Of a stretch of 64,000 nucleotides of DNA, positions 50,247-59,069 are shown in pieces. Both the position numbers and the translations under genes were made by a program. Each line of letters begins with the position of its first letter. The stretch's first letter is position 1. Location: NCBI GenBank assembly GCA_949287655.1, contig CASEHD010000011.1, positions 1 through 64,000 on the forward strand. The letters are read 5' to 3'. Source of the DNA: an uncultured Christensenella sp. Lineage in GTDB: Bacteria > Bacillota > Clostridia > Christensenellales > UBA3700. The notes beneath the pieces are model-generated. The model did not search any database, had not been told where the DNA came from, and worked only from the letters and a program-made list of their open reading frames with translations.

Positions 50247-53200
50247 ATGAAAAAAGTATTTGCCGTATTTATGACTGTCGTTGCGCTGATTGCGTTTTCG
50301 TTCGCGCTCGCCGCTTGCGATACAAAAGAGGCGACAAATAACGACGGCGGGGGAAACGGCGTCGATCCGGCGTCGGGCATAAGCGCCGTATATTGGGAGG
50401 GCAACAAGGTCAACCTGTCGTCGGACGATGAGATAACCGCGCTGTTTTCTTCCGTGCCCGAAAGAGAGGGGTACGTATTCGGCGGCTGGTATTTCGACAA
50501 CGGGCTGTGGCAGCTGCCGGCGGATTACAACGCGGTTCTCGAAGCGGAAGACGGCACCGTCCTTTATGCGAGATGGCTGGATATGGACGAGGTCGTCAAG
50601 GTCACTTTTTACGACTGGTCCGACTCGTTGATAATTTACAGCGCGTATTTCCCGATCGGTTCAGATCTCAACGGTTACGTCAGCGCTTCGGATAAGCCGT
50701 CGGACGAGATGTACGACTACTATTTTTCGGGCTGGGATAAGCCCCTTTCCAACGTTACGGAAGATATCGAGGTCCGCCCCGTCTACGACAGAGCGGTCAG
50801 GACTTTTACCGTCACGTTTAACGTGGACGGAGTAACCGTAAAGACTGAAGAGGTCGAATACGGCAAAGCGGCGACCGCGCCTTCTCAACAGGCGATAGAC
50901 GCGGCGCTTCCCACGCTCAAAGGCAGCATATTCAGCTTTACGGGCTGGGATAAGGATTTTTCTTGTATAAAGTCGGATTTAAAGGTCAACGCGGACATCA
51001 CGCGCGACTACGCGACTTACACCGTCACGTTCAACTACGGCGACGGAAAGAGCGAAACGCAGACCGTAAGATACGGCGAGGACGCCGTCGCCCCGACCAA
51101 CGCGGACGGAAAGCTGAACAAGACCCCGACCGAGGATATAGATTATCTGTTCGTCGGCTGGGATAACAACTACTGCTACGTCACCGAAAACAGAGTTATA
51201 AACGCGGTCTACAACAACAACGTCAGATATTACACCGTCGATTTCTACGACGGCGATGTGCTGTACTGCCGCAGATACGTGCCGCTGGGCGGCAGCGCGG
51301 AGTTGCCTGAATCCGACCCTGTCAGACAATCGGACGACACTTACGACTATACTTTCAGATGTTGGAGCGAAGAGCCGACGAACGTGACTTCGGATATGAA
51401 GATATATGCGGAGTACGCAAAAAGCGACAGACTTTATACCGTGTCTTTCTATCTTGACGGCAAATTCATCGGCAGCAAGACTGCCGTCTACGGCGGGGAG
51501 GTCGACGCTCCGACGGCGTTCGAACTGGACGACAAATACGTGCTGAAAGGTTGGGATCAGTCTCTCAAAGATATCAAAAGCGACCTCAAAGTCAACGCGA
51601 TCTACGAACTCAAAAAATACGACGTCGTCTTCCAGTACGGCATCGACGACAATTTCACGATCTACACCGTGCACGTTTCTTACGGCAAGGGCGCGAACGC
51701 TCCGGCAGGAATGAACGATGAGTTTGCTTCATACGATACAGATCAGTATCATTATGTGTTCACAGGCTGGGATAAGGATTTTTCCTGCGTGACCGGCGAT
51801 CTTTACGTGACGGCGACTTACGATAAGATATTGAGAGTCTACGCGGTCGATTTCGTGAACGAGGACGGCGACAGACTCTGCGAAACGCAGTATATCGAAT
51901 ACGGCAAATCGGCGACGGAGCCCGCCGCCGAGCAGGTAGCCAAGGCGAGCGACGCGCAGTACGATTATACTTTCACGGGTTGGGATACGGACGCGTGGAA
52001 GAACGTGACCGGCGCGGTCACCGCTGTCGCGCAGTACGACAAAGCGGTCAGATATTACGATATAGTGTTTATCTCTAAGAACGAAAAAGGCGCGGACGTA
52101 GAGTATAAATACACGCTCGCTTACGGAAGCGAAATAACGCTGCCCGAAAGCGTGGAAAGATACAGCGACGAAAAATACGACTATACGTTCGACGGCTGGA
52201 AGACCGCGGAGGGCGCGACCGTAACCGGTGCGCTTATCGAGGCGGCAAGCTATACTAAAACGCTGAGGAAATTCACCGTCACTTTCAATTACGGCGATGA
52301 CAAGAGCGACGTGCAGACGGTGGAATACGGCGCTTCGGCGACAGAGCCGACGACCGGTCTCGAAAAGAGCGAGGACGCCGAATACGAATACATATTCAAA
52401 GGATGGGACAGCTCCAACTGGCTCAACGTTACCGGCGACGTCACCGTCAACGCGGTATATATCGCGGTCGACAATTACCATGAGGTGAGATTTGTCGCGG
52501 AGGACGGCGCGACCCTGCTGTCCGAGGTGCAGTACGTAAGGTATCGGAAGGACAGCGCGGCTTTGCCTTCCGCAGACGGACTTAAAAAGGCTTCGACGGC
52601 TCAGTACGACTACGCTTACGACGGCTGGACGTATGAGAACGCGGCGGGGGAGACGGTAAAAGTCGATATCGACGACGCGCTTTTCTCAAATATAGACAAA
52701 GATTACGTTTTTACCGTACATTTTGCGGCGACGACGAGAAGCTATAACGTGACGTTCGTCAGCGACGGGGCGGCTGTTCTTGCGACTACGGCGGCATACG
52801 GCACCTGTCTTTCGGATATAGCTCCCGAAGATCCGACAAAGGCGCAGACCGCTAAATATACTTATACGTTCGCTCGCTGGGCGGACGAAAGCGGCAATGA
52901 TGTCGACCTTGCAAATACCGTTGTCACGGGAGAGACCGTGCTCAGCGCGGTATTTAACGAGACGATAAGAAAATATACCGTAACGTTCGTTTACGGCGAC
53001 AATAAGACGAGCGAACAGGTCGTGGAATACGGCGGCGCGGCAACCGCTCCGACGGCTGAAGAAGCGGCAAAGCCGACTACCGCGACGACCAAATACATTT
53101 TCCAGGGCTGGGAGAACGCCAACTGGCTCAACGTTACCGAAGACGTCACCGTCAACGCGGTATATCTGGAGATAGAGGTCTATCACACCGTCAGCTTCTA

Positions 53201-55835
53201 TGCGGAGGACGGCACGACCCTTCTCAGCGCGCCGCAGTACGTAAGATATGAAAAAGATACGCTGAAGCTGCCAGACACGACGCAGATCGTCAAGCAGCAG
53301 ACCGTGCAGTATACCTACGCGTTCGACGGCTGGGATTACACGACCGAAAGGGGAGAGAGCGGATTTATTTCTCACGTCGATCTCACGGCGAAGGTCAACG
53401 CGATAGACGACAGCTATACGTTCAAGGCGCACTTTAAAGAGACGGTACGTCAGTATACCGTTACCTTCCTCGACGACGACGGCACGACGATAGGTTCGGC
53501 GACGGTCGATTACGGCACGGTCATAAGCACGATCGAGCCCGAGACCCCGACCAAGGAGAGTACCGAACAGTACGTGTTCACGTTCGCGGGCTGGACGGAT
53601 GCCGACGGAGAGGCGTTCGATACCTCTTCGACCGTAGAAGGCGACGTATATCTGAAAGCGACGTATTCGAGAGCGCTCAGACCTTATACTGTCACCTTCA
53701 AATTCGGCAACGGTATTGAGGATACGCAGACCGTGCTTTACGGACAGAGCGCGGATCCGAGCGTTTACGGCGAAGCCGAACTCGCAAAAGATTCGACGGT
53801 GAAATACGACTTTGCGTTCAGCGGCTGGGATAAGCCGATGACGATATATGCCGACACCGTTATCAACGCGCTTTACAATAAGACGGTGCGCAATTACACT
53901 ATCACTTATTATGACCTCAACAGCGGCGCTTACGAAGGTACCAACACGCTGCCGTACGGCAGCCTTATCGACCGCACGATGGCTGAAGCGGGTTACGTAT
54001 GGGACAGCTGGTATCTGTCGGACGGCAACGGCGGTTATTACGCGCTCGCTCTGCCGGAGGAGATAACAGAGGTCGATGAGGACGGCTTATCCGTCGGTCA
54101 CGTACAGGGCGATATGGTGCTTTACGGCAACCTCGTTATGGAAGGCTTCGAGTTTGACGACAATAACAATCTCAAACGTTACAACGGCACGGCAAGTTTT
54201 GTTATCCTGCCTACCTATGCTAACCGTCAGAAGGTTACCGAGGTTACCGGCAAACTGTTCAAAGGAAGAAGCGAAGAAGAAATAAGCGCAGTTTACGTTC
54301 CGAAGGGACTGGTTTTGAACATAGAAGCTTTCAGATCAAACGACGAAGTATTGACAAGCAAAGACAAATTGGCTAAGAATCTCAGCGTTTATCTCGAGGC
54401 AAGCAATAACAATGCCGTGTATTACCCGGTAACGGATTTCTATATGTTCTGGGACAGAGGACTCGACAGCAAGAATATTTTCTGGGAAGTCAGCTCGATC
54501 ACCGCTATCGGAGATTACGAAGTGATAATGTACGGCGGCAGCAACGCGATCCTTCACAAGTTCGTTAACGCGACGACTCCGTACGTGAATATACCGACTA
54601 CGATAAGCTACAAGAGCACTACGGACGCCGAAGCAAAGGAATATACGGTAACTACCATTTCGGACTACTGTTATGCGGACAGAACGAATATTCAGACGGT
54701 ATTCCTGCCTGCGGAAGTGAAGGATATGAAGCTGGGAGCATATCTGTTCAAGAACGTGACCGCGACTGTCTACATTGCGATGGAAAAGCCCACTTTGGGA
54801 TATGTGTTCGGCAAGTGGAGCATGTTCTGGAACTACAACACCTGGACGTCTGTCAACGACAATCTGACCGTTGAATGGAACTGCGACGGACTCGTCGAAA
54901 TAGACAAAGTTACATATCTGCTGAGGGGTACGGGCGAAGCGGTCGCGATCGCGCAGAATCTGACTTTCGTCGGATCGCTTACAAACTATACTATACCGTC
55001 CACCGTGACTTACAAAGAAAAGACGTACACCGTCACCGAACTGGGCGCGCAGCTGTTTAAGGACGAACTCCTGCTGTCCGTCGTGACTATACCGGATACG
55101 ATAAACGTTATCGGCGATCAGGCGTTCTACGGCACCAACCTCGAGAGCCTGACCCTTCCCGAAGGGCTTGAGACGATAGGCGACCTCGCGTTCGCGATGA
55201 ACACAAATCTCAAATACGTCTACGTGCCCGCTTCGTGCAGTGAAATAGGTTACTTTGCGTTTACCGGCGCGAACAACGCGGAGCTGTTCATGGGTCGCGA
55301 TTCCGCTCCGACGGGTTCGGGTCTTATAGGTTACAAGATGGGCTGGAACTACACGACCTCGCTTACCGGCATCGACCTCGGAAACATAGCCGGAGCTGTC
55401 GAAACGCTGTTCAAGAACGGCACGGAGCTGCCGACCTATTGGAGTGCGAGAGGAAAGGTTCAGCAGAAAGTGACCGGTTGGGGAGGCTTACTTAACGGCA
55501 CGTATAAAGAAATGAATCTGAATATCGTTGTAAAAACGGATAATACCGCGTATATTTACGGCAACGAACAGACCAGCGCATTCATGCCGCTTCTCGAAAG
55601 AGTGACCTTGCCGTCTGCCGTTACGTTCAACGGAGAAAGCATTACCGTCACCGTGATAAAGGCAAATGCGTTCGGCAGCGCGGTCAGCGAGATATTCATT
55701 CCGTCCACCGTCACGACGATCGAGCCAAACGCGTTCGACAGCGCAGTGACCGTCAAGACAGACGCTACCGAAACGCCCGCAGGCTGGAATCTGCCGGAAG
55801 GCTCGACCGTTACCACGGGCGTAAGCGGTCTGTGA
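50247..55835 (+). CDS. giant lipoprotein with InlB-B/Flg_new-type repeats and BspA-like LRRs
   Basis: A 1,862-residue surface lipoprotein. The start MKKVFAVFMTVV follows AAGGAG; the signal peptide ends FALAAC, so Cys24 would be lipidated. About residues 65-1,260 contain some 17 repeats of 60-80 residues of the InlB-B (Flg_new) type, each with a Y-x-F-x-G-W-[DE] turn, a NVT-x-D-x-x-V-x-A-x-Y strand and YTVTF-x-x-x-DG. Two larger blocks (starting near 52269 and 52971, 234 codons apart) repeat three such units in the same order. The C-terminal part (about 1,300-1,862) holds BspA-type LRR_5 units such as VTIPDTINVIGDQAF and FIPSTVTTIEPNAF. Such proteins bind host or neighbour-cell surfaces; a specific ligand cannot be read. 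It is a single-gene unit with a strong terminator. Confidence 0.88.
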   Translation: MKKVFAVFMTVVALIAFSFALAACDTKEATNNDGGGNGVDPASGISAVYWEGNKVNLSSDDEITALFSSVPEREGYVFGGWYFDNGLWQLPADYNAVLEAEDGTVLYARWLDMDEVVKVTFYDWSDSLIIYSAYFPIGSDLNGYVSASDKPSDEMYDYYFSGWDKPLSNVTEDIEVRPVYDRAVRTFTVTFNVDGVTVKTEEVEYGKAATAPSQQAIDAALPTLKGSIFSFTGWDKDFSCIKSDLKVNADITRDYATYTVTFNYGDGKSETQTVRYGEDAVAPTNADGKLNKTPTEDIDYLFVGWDNNYCYVTENRVINAVYNNNVRYYTVDFYDGDVLYCRRYVPLGGSAELPESDPVRQSDDTYDYTFRCWSEEPTNVTSDMKIYAEYAKSDRLYTVSFYLDGKFIGSKTAVYGGEVDAPTAFELDDKYVLKGWDQSLKDIKSDLKVNAIYELKKYDVVFQYGIDDNFTIYTVHVSYGKGANAPAGMNDEFASYDTDQYHYVFTGWDKDFSCVTGDLYVTATYDKILRVYAVDFVNEDGDRLCETQYIEYGKSATEPAAEQVAKASDAQYDYTFTGWDTDAWKNVTGAVTAVAQYDKAVRYYDIVFISKNEKGADVEYKYTLAYGSEITLPESVERYSDEKYDYTFDGWKTAEGATVTGALIEAASYTKTLRKFTVTFNYGDDKSDVQTVEYGASATEPTTGLEKSEDAEYEYIFKGWDSSNWLNVTGDVTVNAVYIAVDNYHEVRFVAEDGATLLSEVQYVRYRKDSAALPSADGLKKASTAQYDYAYDGWTYENAAGETVKVDIDDALFSNIDKDYVFTVHFAATTRSYNVTFVSDGAAVLATTAAYGTCLSDIAPEDPTKAQTAKYTYTFARWADESGNDVDLANTVVTGETVLSAVFNETIRKYTVTFVYGDNKTSEQVVEYGGAATAPTAEEAAKPTTATTKYIFQGWENANWLNVTEDVTVNAVYLEIEVYHTVSFYAEDGTTLLSAPQYVRYEKDTLKLPDTTQIVKQQTVQYTYAFDGWDYTTERGESGFISHVDLTAKVNAIDDSYTFKAHFKETVRQYTVTFLDDDGTTIGSATVDYGTVISTIEPETPTKESTEQYVFTFAGWTDADGEAFDTSSTVEGDVYLKATYSRALRPYTVTFKFGNGIEDTQTVLYGQSADPSVYGEAELAKDSTVKYDFAFSGWDKPMTIYADTVINALYNKTVRNYTITYYDLNSGAYEGTNTLPYGSLIDRTMAEAGYVWDSWYLSDGNGGYYALALPEEITEVDEDGLSVGHVQGDMVLYGNLVMEGFEFDDNNNLKRYNGTASFVILPTYANRQKVTEVTGKLFKGRSEEEISAVYVPKGLVLNIEAFRSNDEVLTSKDKLAKNLSVYLEASNNNAVYYPVTDFYMFWDRGLDSKNIFWEVSSITAIGDYEVIMYGGSNAILHKFVNATTPYVNIPTTISYKSTTDAEAKEYTVTTISDYCYADRTNIQTVFLPAEVKDMKLGAYLFKNVTATVYIAMEKPTLGYVFGKWSMFWNYNTWTSVNDNLTVEWNCDGLVEIDKVTYLLRGTGEAVAIAQNLTFVGSLTNYTIPSTVTYKEKTYTVTELGAQLFKDELLLSVVTIPDTINVIGDQAFYGTNLESLTLPEGLETIGDLAFAMNTNLKYVYVPASCSEIGYFAFTGANNAELFMGRDSAPTGSGLIGYKMGWNYTTSLTGIDLGNIAGAVETLFKNGTELPTYWSARGKVQQKVTGWGGLLNGTYKEMNLNIVVKTDNTAYIYGNEQTSAFMPLLERVTLPSAVTFNGESITVTVIKANAFGSAVSEIFIPSTVTTIEPNAFDSAVTVKTDATETPAGWNLPEGSTVTTGVSGL

Positions 55836-55856
55836 TACGGCTTAAAACAAAATGAG

Positions 55857-55886
55857 AAAGAGTCGCCTTCGGGCGGCTCTTTTTTA
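55857..55886 (+). terminator. intrinsic terminator of the repeat lipoprotein
   Basis: AAGAGTCGCC, loop TTCG and GGCGGCTCTT, then a T-run; it lies 22 bases after the stop codon. Confidence 0.93.
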
Positions 55887-56116
55887 ATGCGCGAAAGAGC
55901 GCGGCGGATCGCGTTTAAATAACAGCGCTTTGATAATAAAAGTCGTTTAAATGCCGACTTATATCCGCCGCGAGGGCTGAAAGGCGAAAATCGGCGGTAA
56001 ACGCGCGGCATAAAAGATATGAGATTAAAAATATACGCGTGGGTATATACGCGCGTAAAAATTTATGATATCATTATTATATTGATACGCGGCGCACGCC
56101 GCGGGAGGATAATGCG

Positions 56117-56728
56117 ATGACTGAAAAAGAAAAGGGAAAGGCGGGGCTTTTTTACAACCCCAATTACGACCCCGAACTTACCAAAGAAAGAGAGCGGGTA
56201 AAGGACAGGTGTTTTGAATACAACAATATCCCGCCGTCGCACCGCGAAGAGAGAAAGACGAAGATGAAGGAGATCCTGGGCGGTACGAAGGGCGATTTTC
56301 TTATCGAATCGCCGTTCAACTGCGACTACGGCTATAATATCTTTATCGGAGAGAATTTTTACGCCAACCACAATCTGGTGATACTGGACACCGCGCGCGT
56401 GACGATAGGCGACAACGTGTTTTTCGCGCCGGGCTGCGGAATATATTGCGCGGGTCACCCGATAGACAAGGACGAGAGAAACGAGGGGATAGAATACGCG
56501 CTTCCCGTCACGATAGGCGACGACGTCTGGGTGGGCGGCAACGTCGCGATACTCCCGGGCGTTACCATCGGCAGCAACGTCGTTATAGGCGCGGGCAGCG
56601 TTGTCGTGAAGGATATCCCGTCCGGGGTCATCGCGGCGGGCAATCCGTGCAGGGTGATACGCCCGATAACCCAAAGCGACAAAGGCCGTTTCCCGTCGAT
56701 AGCGAAAAAATTTAAAAAGCAGATATAA
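56117..56728 (+). CDS. hexapeptide-repeat O-acetyltransferase (maltose/galactoside type)
   Basis: A 203-residue left-handed beta-helix acetyltransferase that moves acetyl from acetyl-CoA to a sugar or similar hydroxyl. The N-terminal Mac-like segment (YNPNYDPELTKERERVKD) is followed by hexapeptide turns (VTIGDNVFFAPGCGIYCAGH with the catalytic His; VTIGDDVWVGGNVAILPG; VTIGSNVVIGAGSVV) and the family ending GNPCRVIR. It resembles Maa/LacA; the acceptor sugar is unknown. The ribosome site GGGAGG follows a GC-rich hairpin (GCGGCG/CGCCGC near 56090). Single gene; no clear promoter was assigned. Confidence 0.9.
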   Translation: MTEKEKGKAGLFYNPNYDPELTKERERVKDRCFEYNNIPPSHREERKTKMKEILGGTKGDFLIESPFNCDYGYNIFIGENFYANHNLVILDTARVTIGDNVFFAPGCGIYCAGHPIDKDERNEGIEYALPVTIGDDVWVGGNVAILPGVTIGSNVVIGAGSVVVKDIPSGVIAAGNPCRVIRPITQSDKGRFPSIAKKFKKQI

Positions 56729-56795
56729 AATAAGCGGATCGGGGAGAATCGTAATGCGCCGCGTGCCGGGGCGTAAGTTTTTAAGCATTGCGCGC

Positions 56796-56824
56796 TTGAC
56801 AGATTTTTTCAAATACATTACAAT
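56796..56824 (+). promoter_or_regulatory. promoter of the riboswitch-oadBG unit
   Basis: TTGACA (56796-56801), 17-base spacer, TACAAT (56819-56824), 20 bases before the aptamer. Confidence 0.85.
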
Positions 56825-56844
56825 GTAACTGTAAGGTCCCAAAC

Positions 56845-56932
56845 GCGGGGAGTAGTCGGCGCTGCAACGCGCAATTAAATCGCTAACACGGAAGGATATC
56901 CTTCCCGGTTTAATTTGAAATGACGAGACCGC
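56845..56932 (+). promoter_or_regulatory. yybP-ykoY (Mn2+) riboswitch aptamer
   Basis: The conserved GGGGAGTAG (56847-56855) follows the P1 strand GCGG. A second conserved part, CGCTAACA (about 56881-56888), and the closing GAAATGACGAGACC lead to the 3' P1 strand CCGC (56929-56932). This matches the cross-docked two-loop yybP-ykoY fold, which binds Mn2+. The 3' P1 strand is also the first part of the terminator stem at 56929, so Mn2+ binding should block the terminator and turn expression on. Confidence 0.85.
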
Positions 56933-56969
56933 ATCGCTCCGCTTTACGGCGGCGCGATGCGGCTTTTTT
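56929..56969 (+). terminator. riboswitch-controlled terminator
   Basis: CCGCATCGC pairs with GCGATGCGG, with an inner stem TCCGC/CGGCG-like and a TTTA loop, then T6. Its 5' strand overlaps the 3' strand of aptamer helix P1, a typical mutually exclusive arrangement. Confidence 0.9.
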
Positions 56970-56992
56970 AATAAATAGAGGAGAGCTTAGTT

Positions 56993-58129
56993 ATGGATCT
57001 GAATTTTCTGATCGAATCCGTATCGCAGGTCACGTGGCAGAACGTTGTGATGTGGATAATCGGCGGCGTACTCATCTTTCTTGCGATAAAGAAGGACATG
57101 GAGCCCGCGCTGCTGCTGCCGATAGGCTTCGGCGCGATACTCGTCAACATACCTCTTTCCAACGTAGTCAATGAGATCGCGGCGGACGGTACGGTCACGG
57201 CGGGTATTATAGACTGGATGTTCGAGATAGGCGTTGAAGCCAGCGAGGCGATGCCGATACTTCTGTTTATCGGTATAGGCGCGATGATAGACTTCGGACC
57301 GCTGCTTTCAAACCCCAAGCTGTTTTTGCTGGGCGGCGCGGCGCAGTTCGGAATTTTCCTGACGATACTTCTCGCGACGATGATAGGCTTTAACATCAAC
57401 GACGCGGCGTCGATCGGTATAATAGGCGCGGCAGACGGTCCGACTTCGATACTCGTTGCGATGAAACTGGGCAGCCAGTTCCTGGGGCCGATAACCGTCG
57501 TAGCGTACTCGTATATGGCTCTGGTGCCGATAATACAGCCTGCGGTCGTAAAGCTTTGCACGACCAAAAAGGAAAGACTTATAAGAATGGATTACAACCC
57601 GGTATCCGTTTCGCGCACGACCAAGGTGCTTTTCCCGATAGTCGTCACGCTGATAGCCGGACTTATCGCTCCCAAATCGCTCGCGCTCGTCGGCTTCCTT
57701 ATGTTCGGCAACCTCCTCAGAGAATGCGGCGTGTTGCGACTTCTGAGCGAGACGGCGCAGAACATTCTTGCAAATCTGATAACTCTTCTTCTCGGTATCA
57801 CGATCGCGGCACAGATGAAAGCGGAAAGCTTTGTGACCTGGGAGACCGCGATAATAATGTGCCTGGGACTTCTGGCGTTCGTATTCGATACGGTCGCGGG
57901 CGTTATGTTCGCAAAATTTATGAACCTGTTCTCAAAGAAGAAGATAAACCCGATGATAGGCGCGGCGGGTATTTCGGCGTTCCCGATGTCTGCGAGAGTC
58001 ATACAGAAGATGGGTCTTAAAGAGGACCCGAGCAACCATTTGCTTATGCACGCGATAGGCGCGAACGTGTCGGGGCAGATAGCTTCGGCGATTGTGGGCG
58101 GACTGATAATCGGTCTGGTCCTGGCTTAA
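56993..58129 (+). CDS. oadB: sodium-translocating decarboxylase beta subunit (OadB/GcdB/MmdB family)
   Basis: A 378-residue membrane protein, the Na+-channel subunit that couples decarboxylation of a carboxybiotin intermediate to Na+ export. About ten hydrophobic segments are visible, with the conserved IGIIGAADGPTSI and GLIAPKSLALVGFLMFGNLL blocks and GNLLRECGV. The beta subunit normally acts with a biotinylated alpha subunit, which is not in this window, and a gamma subunit, encoded next. A Mn2+ riboswitch and terminator control the unit. The specific substrate (oxaloacetate, glutaconyl-CoA or methylmalonyl-CoA) cannot be told from the beta subunit, so the symbol is the family default. Confidence 0.9.
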   Translation: MDLNFLIESVSQVTWQNVVMWIIGGVLIFLAIKKDMEPALLLPIGFGAILVNIPLSNVVNEIAADGTVTAGIIDWMFEIGVEASEAMPILLFIGIGAMIDFGPLLSNPKLFLLGGAAQFGIFLTILLATMIGFNINDAASIGIIGAADGPTSILVAMKLGSQFLGPITVVAYSYMALVPIIQPAVVKLCTTKKERLIRMDYNPVSVSRTTKVLFPIVVTLIAGLIAPKSLALVGFLMFGNLLRECGVLRLLSETAQNILANLITLLLGITIAAQMKAESFVTWETAIIMCLGLLAFVFDTVAGVMFAKFMNLFSKKKINPMIGAAGISAFPMSARVIQKMGLKEDPSNHLLMHAIGANVSGQIASAIVGGLIIGLVLA

Positions 58130-58142
58130 CGGAGGTGGAATT

Positions 58143-58385
58143 ATGAATATGTTTCCGATAATTGCGGCGGTCGTGGATCTCGACCCGATGAATAAGGACA
58201 ACGTGCTCAAATCGCTTGAACTAATGTGGAAAGGCGTGCTCGCGATATTCCTGACGATCGCGATAATAATTTTCGCGTCGTGGGCGATAAACGCGATATG
58301 CAACAAGGCGCGCGCGGCGGTAGACAAGAAGAAAGCGGAGCTGGAAAAGAATAAACCCGTTGACGGACAGGGAGAGACAAAGTAA
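58143..58385 (+). CDS. oadG: small membrane subunit, OadG (gamma) type
   Basis: An 80-residue protein with one transmembrane helix (about residues 31-50) and a charged C-terminal tail (KARAAVDKKKAELEKNK). This is the size and layout of the gamma subunit of Na+-pumping decarboxylases. It follows oadB after 13 bases with a GGAGG ribosome site, and a terminator ends the unit. The N-terminus MNMFPIIAAVVDLDPMNKDN is not diagnostic, so the call rests mainly on position and size. Confidence 0.7.
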   Translation: MNMFPIIAAVVDLDPMNKDNVLKSLELMWKGVLAIFLTIAIIIFASWAINAICNKARAAVDKKKAELEKNKPVDGQGETK

Positions 58386-58415
58386 ACGGCTTTCGGCGAG
58401 ATGCCGGACCGGGAT

Positions 58416-58448
58416 AAAAAGCGGGGCGTAAACGCGCTCCGCTTTTTT
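58416..58448 (+). terminator. intrinsic terminator of oadBG
   Basis: AAAAAGCGG and CCGCTTTTTT form the stem with inner GCG/CGC pairs and a short loop. It lies about 30 bases after oadG. Confidence 0.85.
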
Positions 58449-58528
58449 GCGGTTTTTCGCGGCGGACGGCGCGTTTTTTGCTTTGCGGAAAAAAGTAAAA
58501 AAGGCCGTCTTTTTTTGCTTTAAATGTG

Positions 58529-58557
58529 TTGACAATATTTTTTATTCCATATATAAT
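58529..58557 (+). promoter_or_regulatory. sigma-A promoter of the MarR-ABC operon
   Basis: TTGACA (58529-58534), 17-base spacer, TATAAT (58552-58557). The palindromic operator starts inside the -10 box. Confidence 0.92.
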
Positions 58558-58595
58558 GTTAGCAAACCTAACAAAAATGTTAGGTTTGCTAACAT
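58556..58595. promoter_or_regulatory. double palindromic operator for the MarR regulator
   Basis: Two 18-base arms (58556-58573, ATGTTAGCAAACCTAACA, and its exact inverse at 58578-58595) flank AAAA. Each arm is itself an imperfect palindrome (GTTAG, five bases, CTAAC), so two MarR dimers could bind side by side over the transcription start. Confidence 0.88.
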
Positions 58596-58609
58596 TATCC
58601 GAGGATAAA

Positions 58610-59059
58610 ATGAGAAGACATCTGGGTTATGAGGTAAAGACGCTTGCCAGAATGATGAAACAGCGCATCGACGATACCGAATTTATGCGAACGAACGAGC
58701 AGATGACCGGCATGCAGGGTTGGGTGCTCGGTTATTTTACGCGCCACGACGGAGAGGATATCTTTCAGAGAGACCTTGAAGCCGAATTCCGTGTGCGCCG
58801 TTCTACGATGACGCAGCTTCTGAACACGATGGAGAGCGGCGGGCTTATCGAGAGGGTGGAATGTGAAAAAGACCGCAGGCTGAAAAAGATTGTTCCGACG
58901 CCGCTTGCGCGCGGATATATGCAGAGAAACGTCGAGGCGATTAACGAAGCCGAGGCGCAGCTCACGCGCGGTTTTTCTCAGGAAGAACTCGACACTTTTT
59001 ATTCTTTCATAGAAAGATGCAAATACAATCTGGGCGGGGAATCCGCTCAAAAGGAGTGA
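58610..59059 (+). CDS. MarR-family transcriptional regulator
   Basis: A 149-residue dimeric winged-helix repressor. The recognition helix region is RRSTMTQLLNTMESGGLIER and the wing is CEKDRRLKKIVPT. The start MRRHLGYEVKTL follows GAGG at 58601-58604; longer in-frame starts would lie in the promoter or operator. It stands in front of a two-gene ABC exporter with which it overlaps by ribosome site (the AAAGGAG for the next gene includes the end of this one), and binds the operator at 58556, so it is expected to repress its own operon and release on binding a drug or lipid ligand. Confidence 0.93.
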   Translation: MRRHLGYEVKTLARMMKQRIDDTEFMRTNEQMTGMQGWVLGYFTRHDGEDIFQRDLEAEFRVRRSTMTQLLNTMESGGLIERVECEKDRRLKKIVPTPLARGYMQRNVEAINEAEAQLTRGFSQEELDTFYSFIERCKYNLGGESAQKE

Positions 59060-59069
59060 AAAGACAGAT

